The notes: generated by a model not told the origin, from the sequence alone. DNA of 29,125 nt from an uncultured Pedobacter sp. (GCA_938008555.1 CALLKE010000141.1:1-29125), one strand, 5' to 3'; numbered from the stretch's first letter, positions 7,296 through 15,362 are shown. Numbers and translations are program-made.

Positions 7296-7351
7296 ACACC
7301 TTTTAAATAGTTTTTAAACGCTCGTATAAATGAATGAAATAATGAAGATGA

Positions 7352-7501
7352 TGTCTGAATCAGGATAAAATGGATAAAGAGGATCAGGGGGATCCCTTCG
7401 CTTTGTCCTCTTAGTAAAAACAAAGCAGCTAGATAAAAATAGAAGGCCTGCGGGCTTTATCCCTTTTTATCCTTCTTATCCATTTTATCCTGATTCAGAC
7501 A
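7352..7501. repeat. 150-bp palindromic (REP/MITE-like) element between the terminase genes
   Basis: Perfect 26-nt inverted repeats frame this element: left arm 7352-7377 (TGTCTGAATCAGGATAAAAT then GGATAA), right arm 7476-7501. Similarity continues inward with two mismatches to about 7384. Inside lie smaller inverted repeats (AAGAGGA 7377-7383 against TCCTCTT, and GGGATCCC) and a GC-rich region. No open frame lies within. The right arm ends 8 nt before the large terminase ATG. From memory, GTCTGAATCAGGAT-type repeats recur between genes in many Bacteroidota; I could not verify this. It could act as an mRNA structure or terminator, or be a non-autonomous mobile repeat. Confidence 0.85.
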
Positions 7502-7509
7502 AAAAGAAA

Positions 7510-9018
7510 ATGAACAAACACGAAAAAGCCCTCGAACGCTACCGCCAGCTAATCAAAAGTATTTCTGAGGATAATACCATCAACCCTTTTGAAACACAGG
7601 CCGAACAAATCGCACGCATCGATCGAGCCAAAACCGATTATGCCTTTTTCATCGACACTTATTTCAAACGCTATGCGAGCTCGCCATCAGCCAGTTTTCA
7701 TATTCAAACTGCAAAGAAAGTTAGAGCAAACAAGCACATTAAACTATTGCTCGCCTGGGGACGAGGCTTAGCTAAATCAACCCATTTAAACATTCTTCTG
7801 CCGCTTTGGTTATGGATCAATGATGATTTAAAAGTGATGTTGCTCGTAGGTCAAAGTCAAGAGAAAGCCCATATTCTGCTTTCTGATTTGCAAGCTGAAT
7901 TTGAAGCTAATCAATTGCTTGCACACGATTTCGGCAATCAACAAAGCATAGGCAGTTGGGAAGAAGGACGCTTTATCACCAAAAACGACTGTGCTTTCTT
8001 TGCGATTGGCATGGGTCAAAGTCCGCGTGGACTGCGTCACCGTCAGTATCGCCCTGAATATATCGTGGCTGACGATTTGGATACCAAGGAAGTTTGCCGT
8101 AATCCCAAACGCTTACGCGAATATGCCGATTGGATTTGTGAGGATCTGCTTGGAACGCTCGATGAGCGAGGCAGCAGATTCATTCAGGTGAATAATATTT
8201 TCGCGCCCCAAACCATCCTTACCCATATTCGCGATCATAAAAAGGGATTTCAGTTTATACAACAGAACGCAACCGATGCGGCACTAAATCCAACTTGGCC
8301 AGATAAGTACAGCAAAAGATTTTATCAGAATCAGCTGGATGCAATGGGGCCACTTTCTTTTCAAGCTGAGTACAACAATGCACCATATGTGGAAGGAAAC
8401 ATTTTCAAACCGGAAATGATTTACTGGAGTTCAATTCCTCGTTTAGATCATTTCGAGCGTATCATTGGCTATTGGGACGTAGCTTATTCTGATGCTAAAA
8501 CAGCCGACTTCAATGCCATCAAAGTTTGGGGATTAAAAGAAGGCAAATTCTACCTCATTAAAGCCATGGTGCAACAGTGCCGAATGGATGTAGCCATTAA
8601 GTGGATGTTTGATTATAGCTCCAGTTTGCCCCAGTCTGTCCATATCAATTGGTATTTCGAAAGTCAGTTTTGGAACGATGCATTAAAGATGGTTTACCAA
8701 GAAGTGGCTAGTAATTATGAACAATCCATTAGCTTAATTCAGGCTCAGCGTCCAAAAGGCAATAAGTTCGATCGGATTCTAGCCATGCTACCTTTCTATC
8801 AACAAGGGCGTATTTATTATAACCAGGCCGAGCGCGCTAATGGCGATATGCAAATCAGTATCGCACAACTCCTCGCTATCGAGCCCGGCTATAAATCGCA
8901 TGACGATAGCCCCGATGCAGATGCTGCTGCGCTTGATTTATTGAATAAATACCAGCGTGGAGCTGCTTTTAAGCCGCGAACGGGACAATACAAAAGCTTT
9001 TCAACTCGAAGAATATGA
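7510..9018 (+). CDS. terminase large subunit (Mu gp28-like)
   Basis: 502 residues, the usual length of large terminases. The N-terminal ATPase has a Walker A-like WGRGLAKST (83-91), a following strand KVMLLVGQSQEKA (about 108-120) and Walker B YIVADDLD (184-191). The C-terminal RNase H-like nuclease begins at IIGYWDVAYSDAK (Asp323 and Asp327), with further acidic residues in the SPDADAAALD region near 470. It drives DNA into the prohead and cuts it. ATGA overlap (9015-9018) links it to the next gene. The start at 7510 directly follows the inverted-repeat element, with only a weak AAGAAA before it. Confidence 0.92.
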   Translation: MNKHEKALERYRQLIKSISEDNTINPFETQAEQIARIDRAKTDYAFFIDTYFKRYASSPSASFHIQTAKKVRANKHIKLLLAWGRGLAKSTHLNILLPLWLWINDDLKVMLLVGQSQEKAHILLSDLQAEFEANQLLAHDFGNQQSIGSWEEGRFITKNDCAFFAIGMGQSPRGLRHRQYRPEYIVADDLDTKEVCRNPKRLREYADWICEDLLGTLDERGSRFIQVNNIFAPQTILTHIRDHKKGFQFIQQNATDAALNPTWPDKYSKRFYQNQLDAMGPLSFQAEYNNAPYVEGNIFKPEMIYWSSIPRLDHFERIIGYWDVAYSDAKTADFNAIKVWGLKEGKFYLIKAMVQQCRMDVAIKWMFDYSSSLPQSVHINWYFESQFWNDALKMVYQEVASNYEQSISLIQAQRPKGNKFDRILAMLPFYQQGRIYYNQAERANGDMQISIAQLLAIEPGYKSHDDSPDADAAALDLLNKYQRGAAFKPRTGQYKSFSTRRI

Positions 9019-9428
9019 TTACACGCGACGACTACTTACCACAAATCAAGCAGAACAACCTCGAATCGATGATTCAAGCCAATCCTGCTATTTTAACTAG
9101 TGCCGAAGCGATGGTACTAGATACACTCAAAAGTTATCTGTTTGATCGCTACGATACCCAAAAAATCTTTGCCAGCAGGGGTGATGAGCGCAACATGCAT
9201 CTGGTGCAATGCGGCGTCAATCTGGTATTGCATCTAATTTACCAGCGCTTGCCTAATCACCGGATTGCCCCACATGTGGAATCGGCTTATAACGAAACCA
9301 TCAACTTCCTAGAGCGGGTAGCTGATGGTAAAAACGGGCTGGACTTACCGCGAAAATTCAATCCAAAAACTGGTGAAGGCCAGCAAACCTTTCGCTGGGG
9401 AAGTCAAACTAAACGAAGCTTAATCTAA
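9015..9428 (+). CDS. gp36-like (DUF1320) head-tail connector protein
   Basis: 137 residues, starting with ITRDDYLPQIKQNNLESMIQ-type residues typical of DUF1320/Mu gp36-like proteins. A helical region with SYLFDRYDTQKIF and HLIYQRLPNHRIAP (about 35-95) follows. Proteins of this family act at the head-tail junction. In Mu the gene follows the capsid; here it lies between large terminase and portal, overlapping the former by 4 nt and separated from the latter by 6 nt. Confidence 0.72.
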   Translation: MITRDDYLPQIKQNNLESMIQANPAILTSAEAMVLDTLKSYLFDRYDTQKIFASRGDERNMHLVQCGVNLVLHLIYQRLPNHRIAPHVESAYNETINFLERVADGKNGLDLPRKFNPKTGEGQQTFRWGSQTKRSLI

Positions 9429-9434
9429 AAAAAC

Positions 9435-10646
9435 ATGCGATTACTTAACTACGTCAGCCAATTCTTTAAAAGCAGTAAAACGCCAGAGCCTTTGTACCAG
9501 CTAGTCAAAACTGATAAGCAAAGCCGCTTGTTCTACCAGCTCAAACGCACAAGCATTCCAATGACTAAAGCCGAAATGAGTATTTGGAAGCGTGCTGTAG
9601 CAAGTGCTACTGACCCTGATAGGCCTGATCGCACGGATTTGTTTGCACTTTATCAGTTGGCATTAAGCGATGCGCATTTGTTTAGCCAGGTCAATAGCCG
9701 AAAAATCAAAACTACAGGCGCGCCTTTTGCGGTATTGAAAGGCGGTACAGCAAACGAGCAGTTAACCGAATTACTTAGGCGACCTTGGTTTGGCGACTTT
9801 ATGAATTTGGCTTTGGATAGTCTCTTTTATGGACATTCCTTGATTGAATTTGGGCAAATGGAGGATGGACATTTTCTCGGAGTGCATCTGATCGATCGAA
9901 ATCTAGTCATCCCTGAAAAAGGTTTGGTGGTAGCTAAAATCGGTGAGGATAAAGGAATTCCCTACCGGGATACTCCTTTTAATGAGTACCTGATTGAAGT
10001 GGGTGCATCCGATCAGCTGGGGCTGTTGAAGGATGCCGTGCCCGAAGTGATCTGGAAGCGCAATGCCAGATCAGATTGGTCGGTGCGTTCTGAAAAATTT
10101 GGCATGCCGGTGGTGGTGATCCGAACAGCCAGCACCGATGCCAAAGAGCTTGACGCCAAAGAAATGATGGCAGCTGGAATTGGTAGTAATGGATATGCGA
10201 TTTTACACATCGACGATCAAGTCGAATTTCATGAAAGCCAGCATTCGGATGCTTATCAGGTGTATTTGGAACAAGCCCGGTTCTGCGATGAGCAACTTTC
10301 CAAATTGATCCTTGGACAAACCGGCGTATCAGATAAAAAGAGCTTTGTGGGTGCAGCCGAAGTGCATGAACGCCTGATGAATGAATACATTGAGCGCGAT
10401 ATGCGTTGGCTGGAAAATGTGATCAATTATCAATTATTTCCCTTTTTGATCAGCAAAGGATATCCGCTTAATGATGCAAAGTTTGCTTTTGATGAGCCCG
10501 ATGCAGAAGTCAAACAGTCTGGCGTCAAAAAACTTAGGGGTGCCAATCTCTCAGCCCCTACAAGCCTAGAAGCCCAATTTGCTTGGCAAACCGAGCTTGA
10601 TAAATGGACCCAAACCCTTAGTGCAAATGAATGCAACCACGGATAA
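9435..10646 (+). CDS. portal protein (DUF935, Mu gp29-like)
   Basis: 403 residues of the DUF935 family. Recognisable parts: SDAHLFSQVNSRK (about 86-98), a strand with the family's GDFMNLALDSLFYGHSLIEF, and a C-terminal LSKLILGQTGVSDKKSFVGAA segment. In DUF935 proteins this last part is the conserved 'ILGQT-T' motif. The portal forms the dodecameric ring through which DNA enters and leaves the head. Its 3' end overlaps the start of the minor head gene by 20 nt. It is shorter than Mu gp29 (about 510), as expected of Bacteroidota relatives. Confidence 0.88.
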   Translation: MRLLNYVSQFFKSSKTPEPLYQLVKTDKQSRLFYQLKRTSIPMTKAEMSIWKRAVASATDPDRPDRTDLFALYQLALSDAHLFSQVNSRKIKTTGAPFAVLKGGTANEQLTELLRRPWFGDFMNLALDSLFYGHSLIEFGQMEDGHFLGVHLIDRNLVIPEKGLVVAKIGEDKGIPYRDTPFNEYLIEVGASDQLGLLKDAVPEVIWKRNARSDWSVRSEKFGMPVVVIRTASTDAKELDAKEMMAAGIGSNGYAILHIDDQVEFHESQHSDAYQVYLEQARFCDEQLSKLILGQTGVSDKKSFVGAAEVHERLMNEYIERDMRWLENVINYQLFPFLISKGYPLNDAKFAFDEPDAEVKQSGVKKLRGANLSAPTSLEAQFAWQTELDKWTQTLSANECNHG

Positions 10647-11835
10647 ACGATTAACCGAAATAGCGACGGCCATTCACTCAGGAAGTTTATCCAAAGAAAT
10701 TACCTCACCCGAGCTTGCTTTAAACAATGGTGATTCGCTTTGGAGTCGCATCAAAGAAAACTTTAAAAAGTTTGGTTCAATTAATAAATCTCCAGAGCAA
10801 GAAAGCTGGCTGCGTATCCAACAAAATAATGTCTATGCCTTTGGATTAGCTAAAAGTTACAGTCAGATGCAAGAAATGCGTGCGGTGATTCATGATCAAA
10901 ATGGCGTGCAGCGGCCGTATTCTGAGTTTTACAAACATGTAAAAGCGATCGATGAGCGGTACAACCAGTATTATGCGCAAGCAGAATATCAAGCCGTAGT
11001 TCGAGGAACGATCATGGGCCAAAAATGGCTGGAGATACAAGAGCAAAAAGAAGTGTTTCCCTGGCTGCAATATCAGACCAAAGGTGATAATCGCGTGCGT
11101 GCTGAGCATGAACGCTTGAATGGATTGGTATTACGAGCTGATGATCCCTTTTGGTCAACTTATTATCCACCCAATGGATGGCGCTGCAGGTGTAGTGTAA
11201 AACCACTAACAGATGCTCAGCTGGAAAAGCAACAACTAACTCCAGCTGATTCTGACTCAGCTACAAGCGCTGCAGAAAAGGAAATAAAAGATCATTACTG
11301 GAAGCACAATACGGGTATGAGTGAGTTATTTAACCGTGCTGAAACTCCTTATTTCAAAGCTATGCCTAGCGGTGGAGAGGCTCCATTAAAAGCAGTAGAA
11401 AATTATGGTATGCCATCAGTAGAGCGCATTTATGAGCGCCACTCCAATAAATTTCCTAGTGCGCTTGGCTTTGAACGTGAAGATGATTTTAGAACGTTTT
11501 GGACTGATAAAGCTGATGCAAAAGGACAAATCAGACTGCAAGATAGCACCGGCCTCACGCTGACTTTTTCTGAGAGCTTGCGCGATCAAACTATTGAAAA
11601 AGGGCATTGGGATATAGCCAAATCAGCTTTTGTACTACTAAAAAATGCCGATGAAGTCTGGGGTTCTTTGGATCAAAAGCAAAACTTGTATAGAAAATAC
11701 ATCGGCTGTTACCAGCATAAGCCACTGGTGCTTTTGGCCGATCAGCAGGGCGTCGTGAAGGATTTTTATCCATGGAATCCACCCTTAACCGATTTAGAAG
11801 AAATGAGATCTGGACTATTAATCAAACGCAGATGA
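10627..11835 (+). CDS. gpF-like minor head protein fused to a C-terminal BECR-type nuclease domain
   Basis: 402 residues from the ATG at 10627; a frame-open ATG at 10579 would extend it deep into the portal gene. Residues about 90-205 form the SPP1 gp7/Mu gpF head-morphogenesis domain. Its signature is KGDNRVRAEHERLNG, then a PPNGWRCRC zinc-like cysteine motif. The last 135 residues do not belong to gpF. They resemble the phage-borne Barnase/EndoU/ColicinE5/RelE (PBECR) domains found at the end of such proteins: HWDIAKSAFVLLKNADEVW, then YRKYIGCY, then a strand ending KDFYPWNP. The head domain goes into the virion; the fused nuclease may be injected with the DNA. The fusion is seen; activity is inferred. 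Confidence 0.8.
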   Translation: MNATTDKRLTEIATAIHSGSLSKEITSPELALNNGDSLWSRIKENFKKFGSINKSPEQESWLRIQQNNVYAFGLAKSYSQMQEMRAVIHDQNGVQRPYSEFYKHVKAIDERYNQYYAQAEYQAVVRGTIMGQKWLEIQEQKEVFPWLQYQTKGDNRVRAEHERLNGLVLRADDPFWSTYYPPNGWRCRCSVKPLTDAQLEKQQLTPADSDSATSAAEKEIKDHYWKHNTGMSELFNRAETPYFKAMPSGGEAPLKAVENYGMPSVERIYERHSNKFPSALGFEREDDFRTFWTDKADAKGQIRLQDSTGLTLTFSESLRDQTIEKGHWDIAKSAFVLLKNADEVWGSLDQKQNLYRKYIGCYQHKPLVLLADQQGVVKDFYPWNPPLTDLEEMRSGLLIKRR

Positions 11836-12425
11836 CCAAGCTCCAAATCAATACCCAGGCTTTAAAAGATTTTGAAAAGCGTTTGAATAAGGTTTTAAAA
11901 GCGATGCCAACTGTGATGGGAGAAGCAGCTTTAAACCATTTTCAAGAGAATATTACTAAGCGGCAAGGTTTAGCTATGAATGGATCACTGCAGCGTTTTC
12001 AAAACCGCCTGTTTGAAAGAAGCAAGCCAGGAAATAATATCCTGAATAATACTGGGAACATGCTTGATAGCATTAAAATCATCCGCCGTAGCCAAAATCA
12101 GGTTGATGTTGGTATTCGATCTACAGAAATTCCCTACGCCGAAATTCACCAACAAGGGGGCAAAATCCCAGTTACGGATAAGATGAGAAAGTTTTTCTGG
12201 GCACAGTATTATCAGCATGTATCTGGATCAAGTCGAAATTCACGTGGCAGAAACAAACGATCAAGTACTAGTGCTAGTTCTGATGCCAGTTTCTGGAAGG
12301 CCATGGCCCTGAAACGAAAAAATGCAACAATCAATATTCCAAAACGGCAATTCATGGCTGTCACTCCAGATTTGGAGAAGACCATTCTTAGAGCCATACA
12401 AACTGAAATAAATCATATCATCTAA
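11832..12425 (+). CDS. virion morphogenesis protein (Mu gpG-like)
   Basis: 197 residues from the ATG at 11832, which overlaps the previous stop as ATGA. An in-frame ATG 60 nt upstream lies inside the preceding gene and is unlikely. The pattern matches Mu gpG / phage virion morphogenesis proteins: LKDFEKRLNKVLKAMP at the start, NNTGNMLDSIK in the middle, PYAEIHQQGGKIP (the family's 'YA-IHQ-GG' motif), and IPKRQFMAVTPD near the end. Members take part in head-tail joining. A Ser/Arg/Asn-rich insert (about residues 134-157) is not typical. Confidence 0.85.
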   Translation: MTKLQINTQALKDFEKRLNKVLKAMPTVMGEAALNHFQENITKRQGLAMNGSLQRFQNRLFERSKPGNNILNNTGNMLDSIKIIRRSQNQVDVGIRSTEIPYAEIHQQGGKIPVTDKMRKFFWAQYYQHVSGSSRNSRGRNKRSSTSASSDASFWKAMALKRKNATINIPKRQFMAVTPDLEKTILRAIQTEINHII

Positions 12426-12430
12426 TAACC

Positions 12431-12910
12431 ATGCTATCAATCGCTTATCAAGCTATCAAACAACGATTAAATGACGCCATCCCAGAAGTATCTGGCCGTA
12501 TTCACTGGTATAACAGCCTCATCACCGACGACAACGCAGAACCTGTGTTTCAAACGCCGACACTTTTTATTGAATTTGCAGAAACGCCTGTTTATGAGAT
12601 AAAAGGCCATATGAACAAACAACTTCAAGGCGGGCGATTGTCTTTCAGTATTCATTGTATTGAGCAATTTAATTATGACGATGATGCGGTGCTGAATGCT
12701 TTGTCGATTGCGAACAAAGTGTATTTGGCGCTGCATAAGCGGGATTTCAAACTCTCGGAGTTGCCACAGTTTGAAGCCCTAGCTGGGACTAATAAAGACT
12801 TTCTTTTACTCTCTACCATTGTTCGGACTGCTGTTTCTGCTGATCATCGGCATCTGAACTTGGCGGATAGTGTGGTGAGGTTTAGTTGTGAAGCGGTGGA
12901 ACCACTATAA
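12431..12910 (+). CDS. gp37-like tail terminator/completion protein
   Basis: 159 residues, last gene of the plus-strand head operon, 5 nt after the gpG-like gene. An N-terminal helix (YQAIKQRLNDAIPEV) is followed by alternating strands (QTPTLFIEFAETPVYEI; GGRLSFSIHCIEQF) and a long helix with a C-terminal strand (DSVVRFSCEAVE). This is the alpha/beta arrangement of tail terminator proteins. In Mu-like phages this position holds gp37/DUF1834-type proteins. The call rests on fold pattern and order. Confidence 0.62.
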   Translation: MLSIAYQAIKQRLNDAIPEVSGRIHWYNSLITDDNAEPVFQTPTLFIEFAETPVYEIKGHMNKQLQGGRLSFSIHCIEQFNYDDDAVLNALSIANKVYLALHKRDFKLSELPQFEALAGTNKDFLLLSTIVRTAVSADHRHLNLADSVVRFSCEAVEPL

Positions 12911-13141
12911 TTTAAAGTGCAAATTATTCATCATCCAAAGCACACAACCGCTTGTAAAAGCTAAAGCTAATGATATGATAAGAAGACTGCCCCATATTGG
13001 GTTGCGTTGCTTTATATCTCCTGTCCTGCGAAGGCTCACGATAAAATTATGGTAGGGATGGATTCCTAGAATGACAGCACTAGAAGATGTCAACAAAAAC
13101 ATGATAAAAACAATAGACTCTACAAATTCTTTAAATTCCAT
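12905..13141 (-). CDS. small two-TM membrane protein, unknown (cargo candidate)
   Basis: 78 residues with two hydrophobic helices (about 9-28 and 50-70), separated by a short polar loop containing SLRRTGDIKQRN. Its end overlaps the end of the convergent tail-terminator gene by 6 nt. It starts opposite another small membrane-protein gene, 134 nt away. No family recognised. The position between two operons, the AT-rich surroundings and the membrane nature are those of morons such as superinfection-exclusion or defence genes. This is inference only. Confidence 0.6.
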   Translation of the reverse strand: MEFKEFVESIVFIMFLLTSSSAVILGIHPYHNFIVSLRRTGDIKQRNPIWGSLLIISLALAFTSGCVLWMMNNLHFKL

Positions 13142-13219
13142 AGGAGTATGTTTTTTGCAAAAGCATTATTAAATAATAATAATTTTGCTAAAAGTATAAA
13201 TATTATCAAATATGTAAAT

Positions 13220-13227
13220 TATGTTTG
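13220..13227 (+). promoter_or_regulatory. candidate -7 element TATGTTTG
   Basis: Exact TAnnTTTG match 48 nt before the ATG at 13276, inside an AT-rich divergent intergenic region (13142-13275). It would give a 5' leader of about 40 nt. No -33 TTTG is found at the usual 19-21 nt. No counterpart for the minus-strand gene was seen. Confidence 0.4.
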
Positions 13228-13275
13228 AAAAAAATTTCATGCTGAAAAGTTGAATATCATCTAGATCTTGACATT

Positions 13276-13581
13276 ATGCTTCCTTTTAAATATAAAATTA
13301 TCATTGGAGCCGTGCTAATAATCCCTTTCATTATTGCTGCACTAATTGGAGGTGTTGAATCTGCAAATAAATATGTGGATTATTTGCAGATTGCTGCTCG
13401 GAGTCTGATCAACGCAACTATTGTAGGAGTCTGCTCTTTTACTGTCTTTAGGTTGGTTCAGTTGCGTCTAAAGCTGGAGAAGGGGGGATGTATTGAGGAA
13501 GAGTTACGAGTTGTAATTCATTCTACAACATTCATTTTTATTCATATAGCATTCATTACAATACGTTACGGATTAAGTTAA
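13276..13581 (+). CDS. small three-TM membrane protein, unknown (cargo candidate)
   Basis: 101 residues with three hydrophobic segments (about 7-28, 40-62 and 82-98). A charged loop of alternating Arg, Lys and Glu (RLKLEKGGCIEEELR) lies between the second and third. It is divergent from the 78-residue membrane protein and ends 3 nt before the stop of the last early gene on the other strand. No family recognised. Together the two genes form a self-contained island between the packaging and early operons; its codon use is more AT-rich to the eye than the head genes. Confidence 0.65.
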   Translation: MLPFKYKIIIGAVLIIPFIIAALIGGVESANKYVDYLQIAARSLINATIVGVCSFTVFRLVQLRLKLEKGGCIEEELRVVIHSTTFIFIHIAFITIRYGLS

Positions 13582-13584
13582 ATC

Positions 13585-13821
13585 TTAAAACATCGTATAC
13601 TGCTTCGGATCCACCGGCTGCCTATTTTCAGCCAACTCACGCAACTCCTTCTTATAGTTGGTGTTTAAATAGCGCGACAGTGTACCAATGCTGATAAAAA
13701 AGCAAGGATAGATAACTTTCCGGTGGGTAACTGTCATCGGTAGATCAGGTTTATGCGCCTGTTCGTACAGTTCACACACTGTTTTTACTTTCAGAAGATA
13801 ATTTTTTCTGTTATAAGCCAT
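13585..13821 (-). CDS. small basic protein, last gene of early operon, unknown
   Basis: 78 residues, basic and Tyr-rich. It opens MAYNRKNYLLKVKTVCELY, and the central FFISIGTLSRYLNTNYKKEL segment reads like a helix-turn-helix (start of recognition helix at IGTLSRYL). Similar small proteins starting 'YNRKNYLL' occur, as I recall, in the early region of Mu-like prophages of Bacteroidota, with no known role. A DNA-binding regulator, for example of late genes, is a possible role given its place at the end of the early operon. Confidence 0.65.
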   Translation of the reverse strand: MAYNRKNYLLKVKTVCELYEQAHKPDLPMTVTHRKVIYPCFFISIGTLSRYLNTNYKKELRELAENRQPVDPKQYTMF

Positions 13822-13846
13822 TTTTCTAGGTGTTTATTTGATCTAA

Positions 13847-14470
13847 TCAGACAACTTTCTTCCACGTCTCCACAATCCCAACTTTTGTTTTTTGATAGCC
13901 TTGAGCTCGTAAATGCCGCCAATATGCCTGAATTTCCTCATTGGTTTTACATTCCTGTTCACGGGTTTTGCTGTACCCATCGGGGAAATGCCATTTAGAG
14001 GACTGATGATCATGTTTAAGAGCAGATATCCATTGCCGAAGCTCATTGATCCGGCTCACCAGGCCACCAATACTTTTCGGCGAAGCCCACCATTCCTTGC
14101 ATTCCATATAAGCATCCACCAACTGCTCAAAATCAGACTCATTTTTTAGGGATAAATGCTTTAGCATAGCGCCCTCTTTGGCGCTCACGAAATAACTACA
14201 GCCGTGTTTTTTCTTGTAAGCTTGGCAGAATAATGCCACATACTGCCCACCATTGGGCATATCCAATGGAGTCCAGTCTAAACCAATTGCAGCAAATGCC
14301 TCTAGGTCTATTTTGGTAAAATCGAACCGCAGTACCCGCTTTATTTCTACTTCCTGAATAGTATTTAAAGGCTTTTTAAAATCATTTGTAAGACTCTTTA
14401 AAACACCTTTTTCATAAATCAGCGTTAGTGAGCCTTGCAGTTTTTTTGAAGAGAGTACTAGTTTGTTCAT
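13847..14470 (-). CDS. early-region protein, possible replication accessory
   Basis: 207 residues. No confident family. The middle (about 88-145: SAKEGAMLKHLSLKNESDFE, then KEWWASPKSIGGLVSRINEL) resembles the small helical module found in phage replisome organisers and helicase loaders. There, a Lys-rich helix is followed by an acidic helix and a WW-P-S-turn. The N-terminal 80 residues are strand-rich and the C-terminus is basic. It lies in the early operon behind a hairpin. A role in phage replication is plausible but weakly supported. Confidence 0.55.
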   Translation of the reverse strand: MNKLVLSSKKLQGSLTLIYEKGVLKSLTNDFKKPLNTIQEVEIKRVLRFDFTKIDLEAFAAIGLDWTPLDMPNGGQYVALFCQAYKKKHGCSYFVSAKEGAMLKHLSLKNESDFEQLVDAYMECKEWWASPKSIGGLVSRINELRQWISALKHDHQSSKWHFPDGYSKTREQECKTNEEIQAYWRHLRAQGYQKTKVGIVETWKKVV

Positions 14471-14485
14471 AGAGTAGATTTTGTT

Positions 14486-14517
14486 ATGAACCAGGATACT
14501 TTGATATCCTGATTCAT
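14486..14517. repeat. hairpin sharing the GAATCAGGATA core with the 7352-7501 element
   Basis: ATGAACCAGGATA (14486-14498) and TATCCTGATTCAT (14505-14517) pair with one mismatch around a 6-nt loop. The hairpin occupies most of a 59-nt gap, starting 16 nt upstream of the following gene's start codon. It could be an mRNA processing or translation-control hairpin; no U-run makes a terminator unlikely. Confidence 0.65.
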
Positions 14518-14529
14518 AAGTTTGGGTAA

Positions 14530-14955
14530 TTAAGCTGCTTTAACTGCCAAAATTTCCTTGATTTCGGCACTGTAATCGACTGATCGCATCAACTGATTAA
14601 GTGTTTGACTTTTGCTAGCAGCTACTTCTTTGTCGGCAAATTTTACTTCCACCAATTCTCCAAAACCTTCGTCAATCAGTTGTTCAAGCCATTTGAGCGT
14701 AACTTTTTCCTTGGCAAACTCGGCTTTTAATTGCGTTCTTCTTTCAATTTTAACCCCATTGGACAGGATCAATAAATTGCCTTGGAACTGATCACTATTT
14801 TGCTGCGCATGGACTAGGAGTAGCGCTTTGTAGCGCTCCACATTAGCCTTGGCTTCTTTCATTTTGTCGTGAAACTGAACGTACAAAGCCGTTAGTTCGT
14901 CGATGCTGAGCATTTGAGTAGCACTTACTTGCTCCGATTTGCTTGTTTTTATCAT
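14530..14955 (-). CDS. possible Gam-like host-nuclease inhibitor
   Basis: 141 residues: a helical N-terminal half (about 15-55), then a short strand pair (LLILSNGVKIERRTQL, about 61-76), then helix and strand (KVTLKWLEQL, ELVEVKFADKEV). In Mu Gam the order is the same: helices, 'f-L-nG-v-wR', then 'vl-wL---GL--fI-tKkEv-K'. Gam binds DNA ends and protects them from host exonucleases. Position in the early operon beyond the B gene also fits Mu. The residue match is loose, so this remains a hypothesis. Confidence 0.45.
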   Translation of the reverse strand: MIKTSKSEQVSATQMLSIDELTALYVQFHDKMKEAKANVERYKALLLVHAQQNSDQFQGNLLILSNGVKIERRTQLKAEFAKEKVTLKWLEQLIDEGFGELVEVKFADKEVAASKSQTLNQLMRSVDYSAEIKEILAVKAA

Positions 14956-15022
14956 TGGTTAATTGGTTTTTGAACCCAGCTGCAGTTACGAGCCGCAGCA
15001 AAGACACGTGTGCTGGGTTTGT

Positions 15023-15325
15023 TTAGAGTATTGGATCAATCTGAGCCATCAATTGGCGAGCTACATGAGTTTCGTATAGCCATCCTTCCTCTACCCAATA
15101 GGTTTTAAAGTGCCACCGAAAAGCAGTACATTCTTTACGTGTCAGTGTAATATTATTGTCTTTTCGATAGCGCATTTTCAAGCGCTTATCCATTTTCAAA
15201 AAGATGTCGCAAAGCAATTCCTGAGCGATTGCTTCTAAATCACTTTCGGGAGTTTCATTGATCACATTATGTTCAAAATAATTGAACATAGCTTCTAGTT
15301 GTTGGTCGTTTAGTTTGAGTCTCAT
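15023..15325 (-). CDS. early-region protein, unknown
   Basis: 100 residues, mostly helical and charged. It starts RLKLNDQQLEAMFNYFEHNV; the C-terminal half carries RKECTAFRWHFKTYWVEEGW, rich in aromatic residues. No family recognised. Lies in the early operon between the RecA-like ATPase and the Gam-like protein. Confidence 0.65.
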   Translation of the reverse strand: MRLKLNDQQLEAMFNYFEHNVINETPESDLEAIAQELLCDIFLKMDKRLKMRYRKDNNITLTRKECTAFRWHFKTYWVEEGWLYETHVARQLMAQIDPIL

Positions 15326-15362
15326 AGATTATTAGAAATGTCTTATTCTGATTAGGCTGATA

